Below, one piece after another: positions 36,907 through 49,262 of a DNA stretch of 64,000 nt. Each line of letters opens with the position of its first letter. Position 1 is the stretch's first letter. A program made the position numbers and the translations under genes. Source of the DNA: DATKFM01 sp963810485 (GTDB lineage: Bacteria; Pseudomonadota; Alphaproteobacteria; Dongiales; Dongiaceae); contig CAWENQ010000005.1 of assembly GCA_963810485.1 (NCBI GenBank), positions 744,001 through 808,000 on the forward strand, in the 5' to 3' direction. Under the pieces are notes generated by a model. It searched no databases and was not told the DNA's origin. It was given only the letters and a program-made list of their open reading frames with translations.

Positions 36907-37152
36907 ATGTTCAGTCTTCCCAGTTTCCCGAAGCTCTCGCTGCTGATCTTCGTGCTCGCACTGGTCTGGTTCGGCTTCCGCTGGATCGGACGGCAGCAGA
37001 GCGCGCGGAAGGCCGAGGGCGGCGCGCAGAAATCGCGTAGCCGCGGGCGTGCCCAGGCCGACGCCGTCGACATGGTCCAATGCCAGGTCTGCGATGCCTT
37101 CGTGCCGGGGACGAAAGCGTCGCCCTGCGAGCGCGCCGGCTGCCCTTATTGA
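36907..37152 (+). CDS. Small membrane protein with C-terminal Cys pairs (PP0621-like)
   Basis: 81 residues. One membrane helix (LLIFVLALVWFGFRWI) is followed by a basic linker and a C-terminal knuckle VQCQVCDAFVPGTKA ... CERAGCPY, four cysteines that could bind zinc. The layout matches the PP0621-type family. No function is known. The stop at 37152 is 100 bases before glyQ. Confidence 0.75.
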   Translation: MFSLPSFPKLSLLIFVLALVWFGFRWIGRQQSARKAEGGAQKSRSRGRAQADAVDMVQCQVCDAFVPGTKASPCERAGCPY

Positions 37153-37254
37153 GGCCGTCGTGAGCGCGAATCGGCGCGGTGGATTGCTTGACCCCCTGAG
37201 GGCCGGTCTCTATGTTGCGGCGCACCATAAGCCCCTGAAAACGGGCCCCGTGCC

Positions 37255-38170
37255 ATGTCCAGCCGCGCCAATCCCGACACCTGTTTCCAGCGCCTGATCC
37301 TGAAACTGCAGGATTATTGGGCCGGGAAAGGGCTGCGTCATTCTGCAGCCCTATGACATGGAAGTGGGCGCCGGCACCTTTCATCCCGCAACCACGCTGC
37401 GCGCGCTTGGAAAGAAGCCCTGGCGCGCCGCCTATGCGCAGCCTTCGCGCCGGCCGAAGGATGGCCGCTATGGCGAGAATCCCAACCGGCTGCAGCATTA
37501 CTACCAGTTCCAGGTGATCCTGAAGCCGTCGCCGCCGGACAGCCAGGATCTCTATCTCGGCAGCCTGCGGGCGCTGGGCATCAAGCTGGAAGACCATGAT
37601 GTGCGCTTCGTCGAGGACGATTGGGAAAGCCCGACGCTGGGCGCCTGGGGCCTCGGCTGGGAGGTTTGGCTCGACGGCATGGAGGTCAGCCAGTTCACCT
37701 ATTTCCAGCAGGTGGGCGGCATCGAATGCGATCCCGTCTCGACGGAGTTGACCTACGGCCTCGAGCGGCTCGCCATGTATGTGCAGGGCGTGGAGAGCAT
37801 CTTCGATCTCGACTGGAACGGCGTCGAAGGTGCGGGCCAAATGACCTACGGCGATGTGTATCTGCAGGCGGAGCAGGAATTCTCCGCCTACAATTTCGAG
37901 CAGGCGACGACGGAGAAGCTGTTCCGCCACTTCGCCGACGCGGAAGCGGAATGCAAGAAGTTGCTCGGTCTCGATGGCAACAGCGCCAACCGATCGCCGC
38001 TGGCCTTGCCGGCCTATGACCAGTGCATGAAGGCGAGCCATAACTTCAATCTGCTGGACGCGCGCGGCGTGATCTCCGTGACCGAACGCCAGGCCTATAT
38101 CGGCCGGGTGCGTGCCCTGGCGAAGGGCTGCTGCGAGGCGTGGCTGAAGAGTCAGGAAGCGAAGGTCTAG
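37255..38170 (+). CDS. glyQ: Glycine-tRNA ligase alpha subunit (one base inserted near the start)
   Basis: Catalytic subunit of the two-subunit glycyl-tRNA synthetase, about 304 residues. The ATG at 37255 gives TCFQRLILKLQDYWAGKG, but then the frame must shift. At about 37328-37332, GGGAAAGGGCTGC should be GGGAAAGGCTGC to continue CVILQPYDMEVGAGTFHPAT. The rest is intact (RRPKDGRYGENPNRLQHYYQ, FTYFQQVGGIECDPVS). As the gene is essential, this is a sequencing insertion. glyS follows after 3 bases. Confidence 0.93.
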
Positions 38171-38173
38171 ATC

Positions 38174-40270
38174 ATGGCCGAACTCCTGCTCGAACTTTTC
38201 TCCGAGGAAATTCCCGCGCGCATGCAGGCGCGGGCGGCTGAGGATCTGATACGCCTGGTCACCGAGAAACTGAAGGCGGTGGGCCTGGCCTTCACCCGCG
38301 CCGATGCTTATGCGACGCCGCGGCGGCTGGCGCTGGTTGTCGACGGGTTGCCCTTGGTGCAGCCGGATGTGAACGAAGAGAAACGCGGGCCACGGGTGGG
38401 CTCGCCGGAGCAGGCGGTGCAGGGTTTCCTCAAGGGCGCCGGCCTCACCAGCCTCGATCAATGCGAGAAGCGCGATACCGGCAAGGGCGAGTTCTGGTTT
38501 GCGACGATCAAGAAAACCGGCGGCAAGACCATCGAGCTTCTGGGTGCGCTGATTGCGGAGTCGTTGCTGGCGTTGCCATGGCCGAAATCCATGCGCTGGG
38601 CGTCTAATCGTGTCAGTTGGGTGCGGCCGCTCCATAGCATCATCGCGACTCTCGACGGCGCCGTCATTCCCGGCGCACTGACATTCGGCGACGAGTCCAA
38701 GGTCGCATTCAGTGACACCACACGCGGCCATCGGTTTCTCGGTGCCGGCGAGATCAAAGTCGCCGGCTTTGCCGACTACAAAGTGAAGCTGAAAGAATCC
38801 TTCGTCCTCGTCGATCCCGCCGAGCGCCGCGCCGCCATTCAGGCGCAGGCGGAGAAGCTGGCGCAGGCCGAGGGCCTGACGGTGAAACAGGACGAGGCGC
38901 TACTCGATGAAGTTGTCGGGCTGGTGGAATGGCCGGTGCTGCTGATGGGCAAGATCGACCAGGCCTTCATGGACATTCCGCCGGAGGTGCTGACCACGAC
39001 CATGCGCGCCAACCAGAAGTATTTCGCGCTGCTGGACAAGGCCGGCAAGCTGGCGCCGCGATTCCTGGTGGCGTCGAACATGCAGACCAAGGATGGCGGC
39101 AAGGCCATCATCGCCGGTAACGAGCGGGTGCTGCGGGCGCGGCTGTCGGACGCCAAGTTCTTCTGGGACCAGGACCGCAAGGTCAAGCTGGAAGAGCGCG
39201 TGCCTGCGCTGAAGGACATTGTGTTCCACGCCAAGCTCGGGACTGTCGCTGACAAGGTCGCACGGATTGAAACGCTTGGCGGTGACCTTGCCGCCGTTCA
39301 TTCCCGGCGCCGATGTGGATCAGGTGCGCAGCGCCGCGCTGCTTGGCGAAGGCCGATCTCACGTCCGGCATGGTAGGCGAGTTTCCGGAACTGCAGGGCA
39401 TCATGGGCCGCTACTACGCGCTGCAATGAGGGCGAGAAGCCGGCTGTCGCCGATGCGATCGCCGAACACTACCAGCCGCTCGGTCCCAACGATCGTTGCC
39501 CGACATCGCCGGTCAGCATCGCCGTGGCGCTCGCCGACAAGATCGACTCGCTGGTCGGTTTCTTCGCTATCGACGAGAAACCGACAGGCTCGAAGGATCC
39601 GTTTGCACTGCGCCGCGCTGCGCTGGGTGTCATCAGGCTCATCATCGAGAACAAATTGCGCTTGCCGCTCGTCAAGGTGTTCAGCAATGGCGAACCAGCT
39701 GTTCAGAAATCGGAACAGCGCAATTCCATCGCTGCAGCCGGTCGAACTGCTCGATCTTCTTCGCCGACCGCCTGAAGGTTGCTCTGCGTGAGAAGGGTGT
39801 GCGGCATGATCTCGATTTCCGCGATGTTCAGCAGCTCGGCGGCGAGAGACGATCTGGTGCGTCTCTTGGCGCGGGTCGATGCTCTGAAGTCGTTCCTGGA
39901 TACCGACGACGGCGCCAATCTGCTGGTCGCCTACCGCCGCGCCAGCAATATCGTCAAGATCGAGGAGAAGAAGGACAAGGCCGAGTACAATGGCGGCGCC
40001 GATGCGGCGAAGCTGCAGCAGGCCGAGGAGAAGTCGCTCCATGCGGCGCTGGCGTCCGTGGCGTCATCGGGGGAACAACTGATCAAGAGCGAGCATTTTG
40101 GCAATGCCATGTCCCAGCTTGCCAAACTGCGCCAGCCAGTTGACGCCTTCTTCGACAAGGTCACGGTGAACAGCGACGACAAGGATTTGCGCGCCAACCG
40201 CCTGCGGCTGCTGTCGCAGATCCGCACGACCTTGAACAAGGTCGCCGATTTCTCGCAAATCGAGGGATAG
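38174..40270 (+). CDS. glyS: Glycine-tRNA ligase beta subunit, indels in the middle
   Basis: tRNA-binding subunit of about 695 residues. The first 375 codons are clean (LLLELFSEEIPARMQARAAE, TTTMRANQKYFALLDKAG). Between about 39275 and 39830 the protein hops between frames: FIPGADVDQVRSAALL, GEFPELQGIMGRYYAL, DRCPTSPVSIAVALADKIDS, LRLPLVKVFS. It is coherent again from about 39840 to the end (VRLLARVDALKSFLDTDD). Six or more indels in 550 bases of an essential gene indicate poor read quality. Confidence 0.9.
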
Positions 40271-40277
40271 AGAGGCC

Positions 40278-42958
<2,681 letters not shown>

Positions 42959-42964
42959 GCGCCG

Positions 42965-44059
42965 CTACTTCTTCGGCGGCCTGCCGTACTTCCGCATCGC
43001 CTTTTCCAGCAGATCGAACGGCAATGCGTGGACCGTGCGGCCTTTGAAGCCCGTTGTCGTCTCCGCCGCCGTCAGCGCGTTGAGGATTGCTTCTTCCGTG
43101 GCTTCGGCCGCCGCTTCAAACAGCGGCGACATTTCCGGCGGCGCGATCATCTTCACGTCATAGCAAGGCTTGTTGCGGGCGATGCGGTTCCCATTGGCGA
43201 AGGCGAGGAAGATGTCGCCGCTGCCGTTGCTGCCATAGCCGCCGACCCAGGCGAGGCCGGTGGCCGCACGGCGCGCCAGACGCTTGCATTGAATGGGCAG
43301 CAGCGGCGCATCGGTGGCCAGGATGACGATGATCGAGCCCGCGCCGGGCTCAAGGAAGCGATCGAGCCAGCCATCGGGCGTGGGCACGACGTCGCGACCG
43401 ATCTCGCGGCCGACCGGCGCGCCGTCGACGCGGAATTGCTCGCGGTCGCCATAGTTCGCCTGCACCAGCGCGCCCACGGTGTATTTGCCATTGCGGGTCT
43501 CCGCGATGCGCGAGGAGGTGCCGATGCCGCCCTTGAATTCGTGGCAGATCATGCCGGTGCCGCCGCCGACGCAGCCTTCGGCAACCGTGCCGCCTTTGGC
43601 GCTATCCAGGGCGGCAAAGGCGTGCTCCTGTTTCACGGGAAACTTTTCCGCATCGCTGAGCCAGCCGTCATAGGTTTCGGCGGTGACCGGCAGGTGCCAT
43701 TCCTGATCGACGCCTTTGTTCACCGCGTAGGCCACCAGCGCGTCATGCACCACGCCGACGGAATGGGTGTTGGTGATGCAGAGGGGTGCGGCGAGCAGGC
43801 CCTGTTCCTCGATCCAGATGGTGCCGGTCATCTCGCCATTGCCATTGAAGGAATGGAAACCGGCGAACACGCCATTGCGCCAGACATCGTCGCTGGCCGG
43901 CCAGATGGCGGTGACACCGCTGCGGGCGACGAAGGGCTGATCATGGACGACGGTGCAGTGACCGACGCGGACTCCCGGCACGTCGGTGATGGCGTTGAGC
44001 GGTCCCGTCGGCAGATATCCGGAGGCGAATCCGAGATCGCGTAAGCGCGCGCGGCCCAT
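42965..44059 (-). CDS. P1 family peptidase (DmpA/BapA-like aminopeptidase)
   Basis: Self-cleaving Ser N-terminal hydrolase, 364 residues. Features include NAITDVPGVRVGHCTVVHD, GFHSFNGNGEMTGTIWIEEQG, NTHSVGVVHDALVAYA and GCVGGGTGMICHEFKGGIG. The likely processing site and nucleophile are in GSIIVILATDAPLLP. Such enzymes cleave beta- or D-amino acid peptides. Ends 6 bases from the end of ppdK, convergent. Confidence 0.88.
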   Translation of the reverse strand: MGRARLRDLGFASGYLPTGPLNAITDVPGVRVGHCTVVHDQPFVARSGVTAIWPASDDVWRNGVFAGFHSFNGNGEMTGTIWIEEQGLLAAPLCITNTHSVGVVHDALVAYAVNKGVDQEWHLPVTAETYDGWLSDAEKFPVKQEHAFAALDSAKGGTVAEGCVGGGTGMICHEFKGGIGTSSRIAETRNGKYTVGALVQANYGDREQFRVDGAPVGREIGRDVVPTPDGWLDRFLEPGAGSIIVILATDAPLLPIQCKRLARRAATGLAWVGGYGSNGSGDIFLAFANGNRIARNKPCYDVKMIAPPEMSPLFEAAAEATEEAILNALTAAETTTGFKGRTVHALPFDLLEKAMRKYGRPPKK

Positions 44060-44100
44060 TTGCTGGTCTCCCTGTGATTATTCTCGGTGTTCTTTTGCTT

Positions 44101-44958
44101 TTAGGTCGGCGGCAGCGGACGGAGAGTCGCCTTGGCGCATAGTAATTCCCGACCCGGACCGACTTTGTCCAGGGCTTCCTGGCGCAGCAGGGCAAGGCCC
44201 AGGCCCTCCACCGCGCTGCGCATTTCGCCGGCTTCCGCGCCGTCGAGGGTGATCGGCGCGCCGAACTCGGGCGTCGGACCATCGATGGAGACCGGCAGGA
44301 GTTGCTTCCGCACCAGACTGCGATAGCGCATCCGCGCGGTTACCTCCTGGCCGATATAGCAGCCCTTCTGCCAGTCGATGCCGTGGAGCTCGTCGAAGCC
44401 GTTCTCCAGCAGCAGCGCGCGTTCCACAGGCAGGTCGCGGCTGCCGTCGGGCACGCCGAGGGCGATGCGGTGGCGGTCATAGGCATCTTCATCAGCCGCA
44501 TTGAGGCCATGCTTGGCGATCCAGCTTGCGGCACTGTCGGCGGCGACGATCGCGCGGGCTCCCAGGGCAGGAAGGCGGGGATCGGCGTAAATCGCAGCGG
44601 CATCGTTGCTGCTGAGAGAGCCGGGTTCCAGACCATCGCCCCAGAGCAGGATCACCGCGAAGGAGTCGGTCTTGTCCTCGATGGTCGCCTTGGCGCGCAG
44701 CTTGTACATGCTTAGGCGGCGCATCAGGTCGGCGCGGCGCTCGGCTTCGCAATCCAACAGCAGCGCGTCGCTCTGCGGCACGATGAAAAAATCATGGAGG
44801 AAGCGGCCCTGGGCGGTCAGCAGCGCGGAATAGACCGGCTGCCCCGCGGCAGCGCGGGCGACGTCGTTGGTCACCAGCCCCTGGAGAAAGGACACACGAT
44901 CCTCGCCAGCAATTCTGAGGACGCCGCGGCGCTTGGCGATGGTGGCAAATACAGGCAT
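44101..44958 (-). CDS. ygfZ: Folate-binding protein YgfZ (iron-sulfur repair factor)
   Basis: GcvT-like tetrahydrofolate-binding protein, 285 residues, that helps iron-sulfur cluster proteins. The family tag KGCYIGQEVTARM with its essential Cys is near residue 198. The N-terminal FLQGLVTNDV and ALLTAQGRFLHDFFI are typical. I chose the ATG at 44958; the upstream extension is not conserved. Divergent from the dihydroorotase gene. Confidence 0.92.
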   Translation of the reverse strand: MPVFATIAKRRGVLRIAGEDRVSFLQGLVTNDVARAAAGQPVYSALLTAQGRFLHDFFIVPQSDALLLDCEAERRADLMRRLSMYKLRAKATIEDKTDSFAVILLWGDGLEPGSLSSNDAAAIYADPRLPALGARAIVAADSAASWIAKHGLNAADEDAYDRHRIALGVPDGSRDLPVERALLLENGFDELHGIDWQKGCYIGQEVTARMRYRSLVRKQLLPVSIDGPTPEFGAPITLDGAEAGEMRSAVEGLGLALLRQEALDKVGPGRELLCAKATLRPLPPT

Positions 44959-45058
44959 ATCCGGCTCGCTGTTGAGAGCGGCACAATCAGAGAAGGCGCG
45001 GCCATTGGCAAGTCCCGCGCAATCGTCTATCGCAGGGACCCGACGGTAACCAATTCCC

Positions 45059-46408
45059 TTGCGAGTGCGCGTGGCCAACTACGATCTGATCATCCGAGGC
45101 GGTGTCCTCGTCACCACCGAACAGACCGGTCCAGGCGATGTCGCCATCAGCGGCGGGCGCATCGCCGCCATCGGCAGTGTCGGCGGCGATGCGGCCGAGG
45201 TGATCGACGCCAAAGGGCTCCACATCTTGCCGGGCGTCATTGATACCCAGGTGCATCTGCGCGAGCCGGGAATGGAGCACAAGGAAGACCTGGCCAGCGG
45301 CACCAAGGCGGCGGTGCTGGGCGGCGTCACCGCCGTGTTCGAGATGCCCAACACCAGGCCGAACACGGTCACCCAGGCGGACCTCGAGGACAAGATCCGC
45401 CGCGCCCGCGGCCGTGTCTGGAGCGACATCGCCTTCTATGTCGGTGCGACGCCCGACAATCTCAAGACGCTGCCTGATCTGGAGCAGCAGCCGGGCTGCG
45501 CCGGAGTCAAGATGTTCATGGGCAGCTCCACCGGCACCTTGCTGGTAGCCGACGACGCCACGGTGCTGCAGGTGCTGAAGCATGGCAGCCGCCGCATGGC
45601 CGTTCACGCGGAGGATGAGGCGCGGCTGAAGGAGCGTTTCGCGCTGGTGAAGGATGGCGCTTCGCCGGCGATGCATCCGGTCTGGCGCGATGCGGAGACG
45701 GCGTATCTGGCCACGCAACGCCTGATCGGCCTGGCGCGGGAGGCCAAGCGGCGCGTGCATGTGCTGCATGTCACCACGGCTGAGGAAATGGGTTTTCTGG
45801 CCAAGCACAAGGATATCGCCACGGTTGAAACCACGCCGCAGCATCTGACGCTGGTGGCGCCGGACTGCTATGAGCGGTTGGGCACCTATGCGCAGATGAA
45901 TCCGCCGATCCGCGACGCGAGCCATCGGGCGGCGTTGTGGAACGCGGTGCGGGCGGGCGTGGTTGATTGCATCGGCTCCGACCACGCGCCCCATACAAGC
46001 GAGGAGAAGGACAAGCCCTATCCCCAGAGCCCGTCAGGCATGCCGGGGGTGCAGACGCTGCTGCCGCTGCTGCTGGACCATGCCAATGCCGGGCGGCTGA
46101 CGCTGCAGCGTCTGGTGGAGATCACCAGCGCGGGACCGGCGCGCATCTTCGGCATCAGGGGCAAGGGCGCGATCCGCGAAGGCCACGATGCCGACCTGAC
46201 GCTCGTGGATCTCAAGGCCAAGCGGACCATCCGCAAGGAGTGGATCGCCAGCCGCTGCGGCTGGACACCGTTCGATGGCATGGAGGTGACCGGCTGGCCG
46301 ACGGCGACGATGATCCGCGGTCGTACTGTCATGCGCGACGACCAGGTGCTGGGGAAACCGGCCGGAGAGCTGGTGCGATTCTTGGATACCGACGGCGGAA
46401 CCGCGTAG
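45059..46408 (+). CDS. pyrC: Dihydroorotase-type cyclic amidohydrolase
   Basis: Zinc amidohydrolase of 449 residues. Ligands include GVIDTQVHLREPGMEH, the carboxylated Lys region GVKMFMGSSTGTLL, HVLHVTTAEE and CIGSDHAPHT. This is the long class I dihydroorotase form of pyrimidine synthesis; allantoinase-like relatives are close, so substrate is probable rather than certain. Start is TTG at 45059, with GTG options a few codons in. Confidence 0.86.
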   Translation: MRVRVANYDLIIRGGVLVTTEQTGPGDVAISGGRIAAIGSVGGDAAEVIDAKGLHILPGVIDTQVHLREPGMEHKEDLASGTKAAVLGGVTAVFEMPNTRPNTVTQADLEDKIRRARGRVWSDIAFYVGATPDNLKTLPDLEQQPGCAGVKMFMGSSTGTLLVADDATVLQVLKHGSRRMAVHAEDEARLKERFALVKDGASPAMHPVWRDAETAYLATQRLIGLAREAKRRVHVLHVTTAEEMGFLAKHKDIATVETTPQHLTLVAPDCYERLGTYAQMNPPIRDASHRAALWNAVRAGVVDCIGSDHAPHTSEEKDKPYPQSPSGMPGVQTLLPLLLDHANAGRLTLQRLVEITSAGPARIFGIRGKGAIREGHDADLTLVDLKAKRTIRKEWIASRCGWTPFDGMEVTGWPTATMIRGRTVMRDDQVLGKPAGELVRFLDTDGGTA

Positions 46409-46447
46409 GATAGGGCAGGCAGCCTTGGACCTGCCGGGAGGTGACGC

Positions 46448-47614
46448 ATGACCGCTTGCATCGTGGGCTGGGCCCATACGCCCTTCGGACGCCATGACGG
46501 CGAGGATGTGGAATCCCTGATCGGCAAAGTGGCGGGCGCCGCCATTGCCGATGCCGGCCTGCATCCCCGGGACATCGACGAAATCGTGCTCGGCCATTTC
46601 AATGCCGGCTTCTCGCGCCAGGATTTTACCAGCTCGCTGGTGCTGCAGCATCTGCCGGAATTGCGGTTCAAGCGCACTACTCGCGTGGAGAATGCCTGCG
46701 CCACCGGCTCGGCGGCAATCCATGCGGGTTTGCGGGCCATCGCCGCCCGCCAGGCGCGGCTGGTGCTGGTGGTCGGCGTGGAGAAGATGACGGACGCCTC
46801 GGCCGACGATGTGGGCCGCAACCTGCTGCGCGCCAGCTATGTGCGCGAGGAGGCCGAGGTGGAGGGCGGTTTCGCCGGCATTTTCGCGCAGATCGCCCAG
46901 CGCTATTTCCAGCAGCATGGCGACCAGGGCGATGCGCTGGCGCGGATCGCGGCGAAGAATCATGCCAACGGCGCCGGCAATCCGATGGCGCAGATCCGCA
47001 AGGATCTGGGCTATGAATTCTGCCGCCAGCCGTCGGAAAAGAACCCGATCGTGGCGCCGCCCTTGCGCCGCACCGACTGCAGCCCGGTTTCCGATGGTGC
47101 GGCGGCGCTGGTGCTGGCCGACATGGATGTGGCACTGGCGCAAGACAAGGCGGTGGTGTTCCGCGCCGCCGAGCAAGTGAACGATTTCCTGCCCATGAGC
47201 CGCCGGGATCCCACGAAATTCGAGGGCTGTGCGGTGGCGTGGCGGCGGGCGCTGGAATCAGCGCGGCTGGGCCTCGATGATCTGAGCCTGGTGGAAACCC
47301 ATGACTGCTTCACCATCGCTGAACTGATCGAGTACGAGGCGATGGGCCTGACGGCGCCGGGGCAGGGCGCGCGGGCCATCGAGGAAGGCTGGACCGAGAA
47401 GACCGGCAAGCTGCCGGTTAATCCGTCCGGCGGGCTGAAGGCCAAGGGCCATCCCATCGGCGCCACCGGCGTGTCCATGCATGTGATGGCCTCCATGCAG
47501 CTGATGGGGGATGCGGGCGGCATGCAGATCCCCAATTCCAAGCTGGCAGGGATCTTCAACATGGGCGGCACGGCCGTCGCCAACTATGTCAGCCTGCTCG
47601 AGCGGCTGCGCTGA
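46448..47614 (+). CDS. Thiolase family acetyl-CoA acetyltransferase
   Basis: 388 residues. The acyl-accepting Cys84 is in ENACATGSAAIHAG and the C-terminal active loop is GGLKAKGHPIGATGVSMH. Between them sit NHANGAGNP and the THDCFTIAELIEYEAMG segment of the SCP2/non-biosynthetic thiolase subgroup. It acts in fatty acid or branched-chain breakdown, or acetoacetyl-CoA formation. The acuI-like gene follows after 32 bases. Confidence 0.88.
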   Translation: MTACIVGWAHTPFGRHDGEDVESLIGKVAGAAIADAGLHPRDIDEIVLGHFNAGFSRQDFTSSLVLQHLPELRFKRTTRVENACATGSAAIHAGLRAIAARQARLVLVVGVEKMTDASADDVGRNLLRASYVREEAEVEGGFAGIFAQIAQRYFQQHGDQGDALARIAAKNHANGAGNPMAQIRKDLGYEFCRQPSEKNPIVAPPLRRTDCSPVSDGAAALVLADMDVALAQDKAVVFRAAEQVNDFLPMSRRDPTKFEGCAVAWRRALESARLGLDDLSLVETHDCFTIAELIEYEAMGLTAPGQGARAIEEGWTEKTGKLPVNPSGGLKAKGHPIGATGVSMHVMASMQLMGDAGGMQIPNSKLAGIFNMGGTAVANYVSLLERLR

Positions 47615-47646
47615 ACTGCAATCCGGAAGAGGGATAACGAAGACGC

Positions 47647-48633
47647 ATGTTCAAGGGAATTCTGCTGCGGGAACTGGACGGCAAGGTCAGCGCGGCGGTG
47701 GAGGATATCGACGAGGCGCAACTGCCGGCCGGCGACGTGACCGTGGACGTGCAGTACTCCACCCTCAACTACAAGGACGGCATGATCCTGAAGGGGATGG
47801 GGCGGCTGGTGCGGCAGTATCCCCATGTCCCGGGCGTGGATTTCGCGGGCAGGATCAGCGCGTCCTCGGCGCCGGGCTGGAATGTCGGCGATGAGGTGAT
47901 CCTCACCGGCTGGCGCGTCGGCGAAACCCATTGGGGCGGCTATGCCCAGAAGGCCCGTGTGAAGTCCGACTGGCTGGTCAAGCTGCCGGCGGGCATGAGC
48001 ACCCAACAGGCGATGGCGATCGGCACGGCGGGCTTCACCGCCATGCTGGCGGTCATGGCGCTGCAGCAGCACGGCGTCACGCCGGACAAGGGCGAGGTGC
48101 TGGTGACCGGCGCCGCGGGCGGCGTCGGCAGCGTGGCAGTGGCGGTCCTGCACAAGCTGGGCTACACGGTAGCCGCCTCCACCGGCCGGCCGGAGACCCA
48201 CGACTACCTGAAGAGCCTGGGTGCCAGCTCCATCGTCGACCGGACGACCCTGGCCGTGCTGCCCACGCGGCCCATGGAGAGCGAACGCTGGGCCGGCTGC
48301 GTGGACGCCGTGGGCGGGCCGACCCTGGCCAATGTGCTCGCCTGCCTGAAACACCGGGGTTCGGCGGCTTCCTGTGGCCTGGCGGGCGGGAATAAGCTGG
48401 AGACCACGGTCATTCCGTTCTTGCTGCGGGGTGTAAACCTTTTGGGTATCGATTCCGTCAGTTCGCCCCGGACGGAGCGAGAAATCGCCTGGAACCGGCT
48501 GGCGAAAGAATTGGACCCGCGGGCCCTGGAAAGCATCACCTCATTGATTTCACTGCAAGATTTGCCCGGGAAGGCCGGCGATATCCTGGCCGGGAAGGTG
48601 CGCGGCCGTCTGGTGGTCGACGTCAATCGTTAA
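47647..48633 (+). CDS. acuI: Acrylyl-CoA reductase-type quinone oxidoreductase (AcuI/YhdH)
   Basis: NADPH-dependent MDR enzyme of 328 residues, reducing acryloyl-CoA to propionyl-CoA. The features are YSTLNYKDGMILKGMG, PGVDFAGRI, the Rossmann loop VTGAAGGVGSVAVA and NLLGIDSVSSP. Close to YhdH in length and motifs. Following a thiolase, it may help clear toxic acrylyl-CoA. Confidence 0.9.
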   Translation: MFKGILLRELDGKVSAAVEDIDEAQLPAGDVTVDVQYSTLNYKDGMILKGMGRLVRQYPHVPGVDFAGRISASSAPGWNVGDEVILTGWRVGETHWGGYAQKARVKSDWLVKLPAGMSTQQAMAIGTAGFTAMLAVMALQQHGVTPDKGEVLVTGAAGGVGSVAVAVLHKLGYTVAASTGRPETHDYLKSLGASSIVDRTTLAVLPTRPMESERWAGCVDAVGGPTLANVLACLKHRGSAASCGLAGGNKLETTVIPFLLRGVNLLGIDSVSSPRTEREIAWNRLAKELDPRALESITSLISLQDLPGKAGDILAGKVRGRLVVDVNR

Positions 48634-48757
48634 TTTATGGCTGCGAATTAAGTAAAGTTTTAACGAAATTGGACGTCATATTAAGCCCACGATGATGACA
48701 CACCCCCAAATCACCCGAGCAATTACCCTCTCCCTCGCAAACAGACGGAGGGCAGAT

Positions 48758-48832
48758 ATGCTCTACACGACGCTAAGTCTGGCTCTGTTTGGAGCCGCCT
48801 ATGCCTTCATTGCGTCATTTGTGATTTTCTGA
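48758..48832 (+). CDS. 24-residue single-helix membrane peptide (candidate)
   Basis: The ATG at 48758 follows GGAGG at 48747-48751. The peptide MLYTTLSLALFGAAYAFIAS plus four more residues is one hydrophobic helix. The good ribosome site and the upstream AT-rich stretch (48630-48690) support expression. Such short frames can occur by chance. Confidence 0.4.
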   Translation: MLYTTLSLALFGAAYAFIASFVIF

Positions 48833-48865
48833 TCCCACGCAACAACCCCAAGTTTCAGCGACGAT

Positions 48866-48898
48866 TTTGGACCGCCGGCCTCAAGCCGGCGGTCCAAA
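48866..48898. terminator. Strong hairpin between convergent genes
   Basis: TTTGGACCGCCGGC (48866-48879), loop CTCAA, GCCGGCGGTCCAAA (48885-48898): 14 base pairs. T-rich flanks are weak (TCATTT on the plus strand), so it may be a weak bidirectional terminator. Confidence 0.55.
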
Positions 48899-48908
48899 TC
48901 ATTTGGGG

Positions 48909-49175
48909 CTAGAGTCTGGCGACGCTGACGCGGCCCGTCGGCGCGACACGGGTGACCAGCAAGTTCACGAGCGACGGCCTGTTGCCGCCCTGCAGATTGA
49001 CGACGATTTGATCGCCTTCCCGCAGCAGCTCGTCGGCGCCGGCGAAATAGGGGTCGGCGGCGTCCGGCCGGGGTTCTGCCGTCAGATCCTCGGCGCCGTC
49101 GGTGGTGCGGTAGTGCCAAAGCGTGAAGCCGTTGGCATAGGCGAGCACGCTGAGATCGCGCGAATTGAAGGCCAT
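48909..49175 (-). CDS. Small protein of unknown function in the S24-repressor island
   Basis: 88 residues from the ATG at 49175, preceded by GGGGAGGAG. The sequence FNSRDLSVLAYANGFTLWHY, then FAGADELLREGDQIVVN, is compact and mixed alpha/beta. Similar small proteins occur in alphaproteobacterial prophages, by my recollection. The promoter has the same structure as the one at 49987, with the shared ATGCGTAAT element, so it is probably controlled by the adjacent repressor. Confidence 0.75.
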   Translation of the reverse strand: MAFNSRDLSVLAYANGFTLWHYRTTDGAEDLTAEPRPDAADPYFAGADELLREGDQIVVNLQGGNRPSLVNLLVTRVAPTGRVSVARL

Positions 49176-49187
49176 GACTCCTCCCCG

Positions 49188-49215
49188 ATTACGCATTTGA
49201 TGTATTATGCGTAAT
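49188..49215. promoter_or_regulatory. Operator-like inverted repeat ATTACGCAT-N10-ATGCGTAAT
   Basis: Perfect 9-base arms at 49188-49196 and 49207-49215. The second arm overlaps the -10 box of the minus-strand promoter. The same 9-mer occurs once more at 50005-50013 over another -10 box. The S24 repressor between them is the likely binder. Confidence 0.65.
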
Positions 49216-49232
49216 GCGTTTGCCTGAGTCAA
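49204..49232 (-). promoter_or_regulatory. Sigma-70 type promoter for the 48909-49175 gene
   Basis: On the minus strand: -35 TTGACT (49227-49232), 17 bases, -10 CATAAT (49204-49209). Start of transcription expected near 49197, about 20 bases before the ATG. Confidence 0.65.
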
Positions 49233-49262
49233 GACGGAATTGTGCGAATCGGCTGACGGAGG

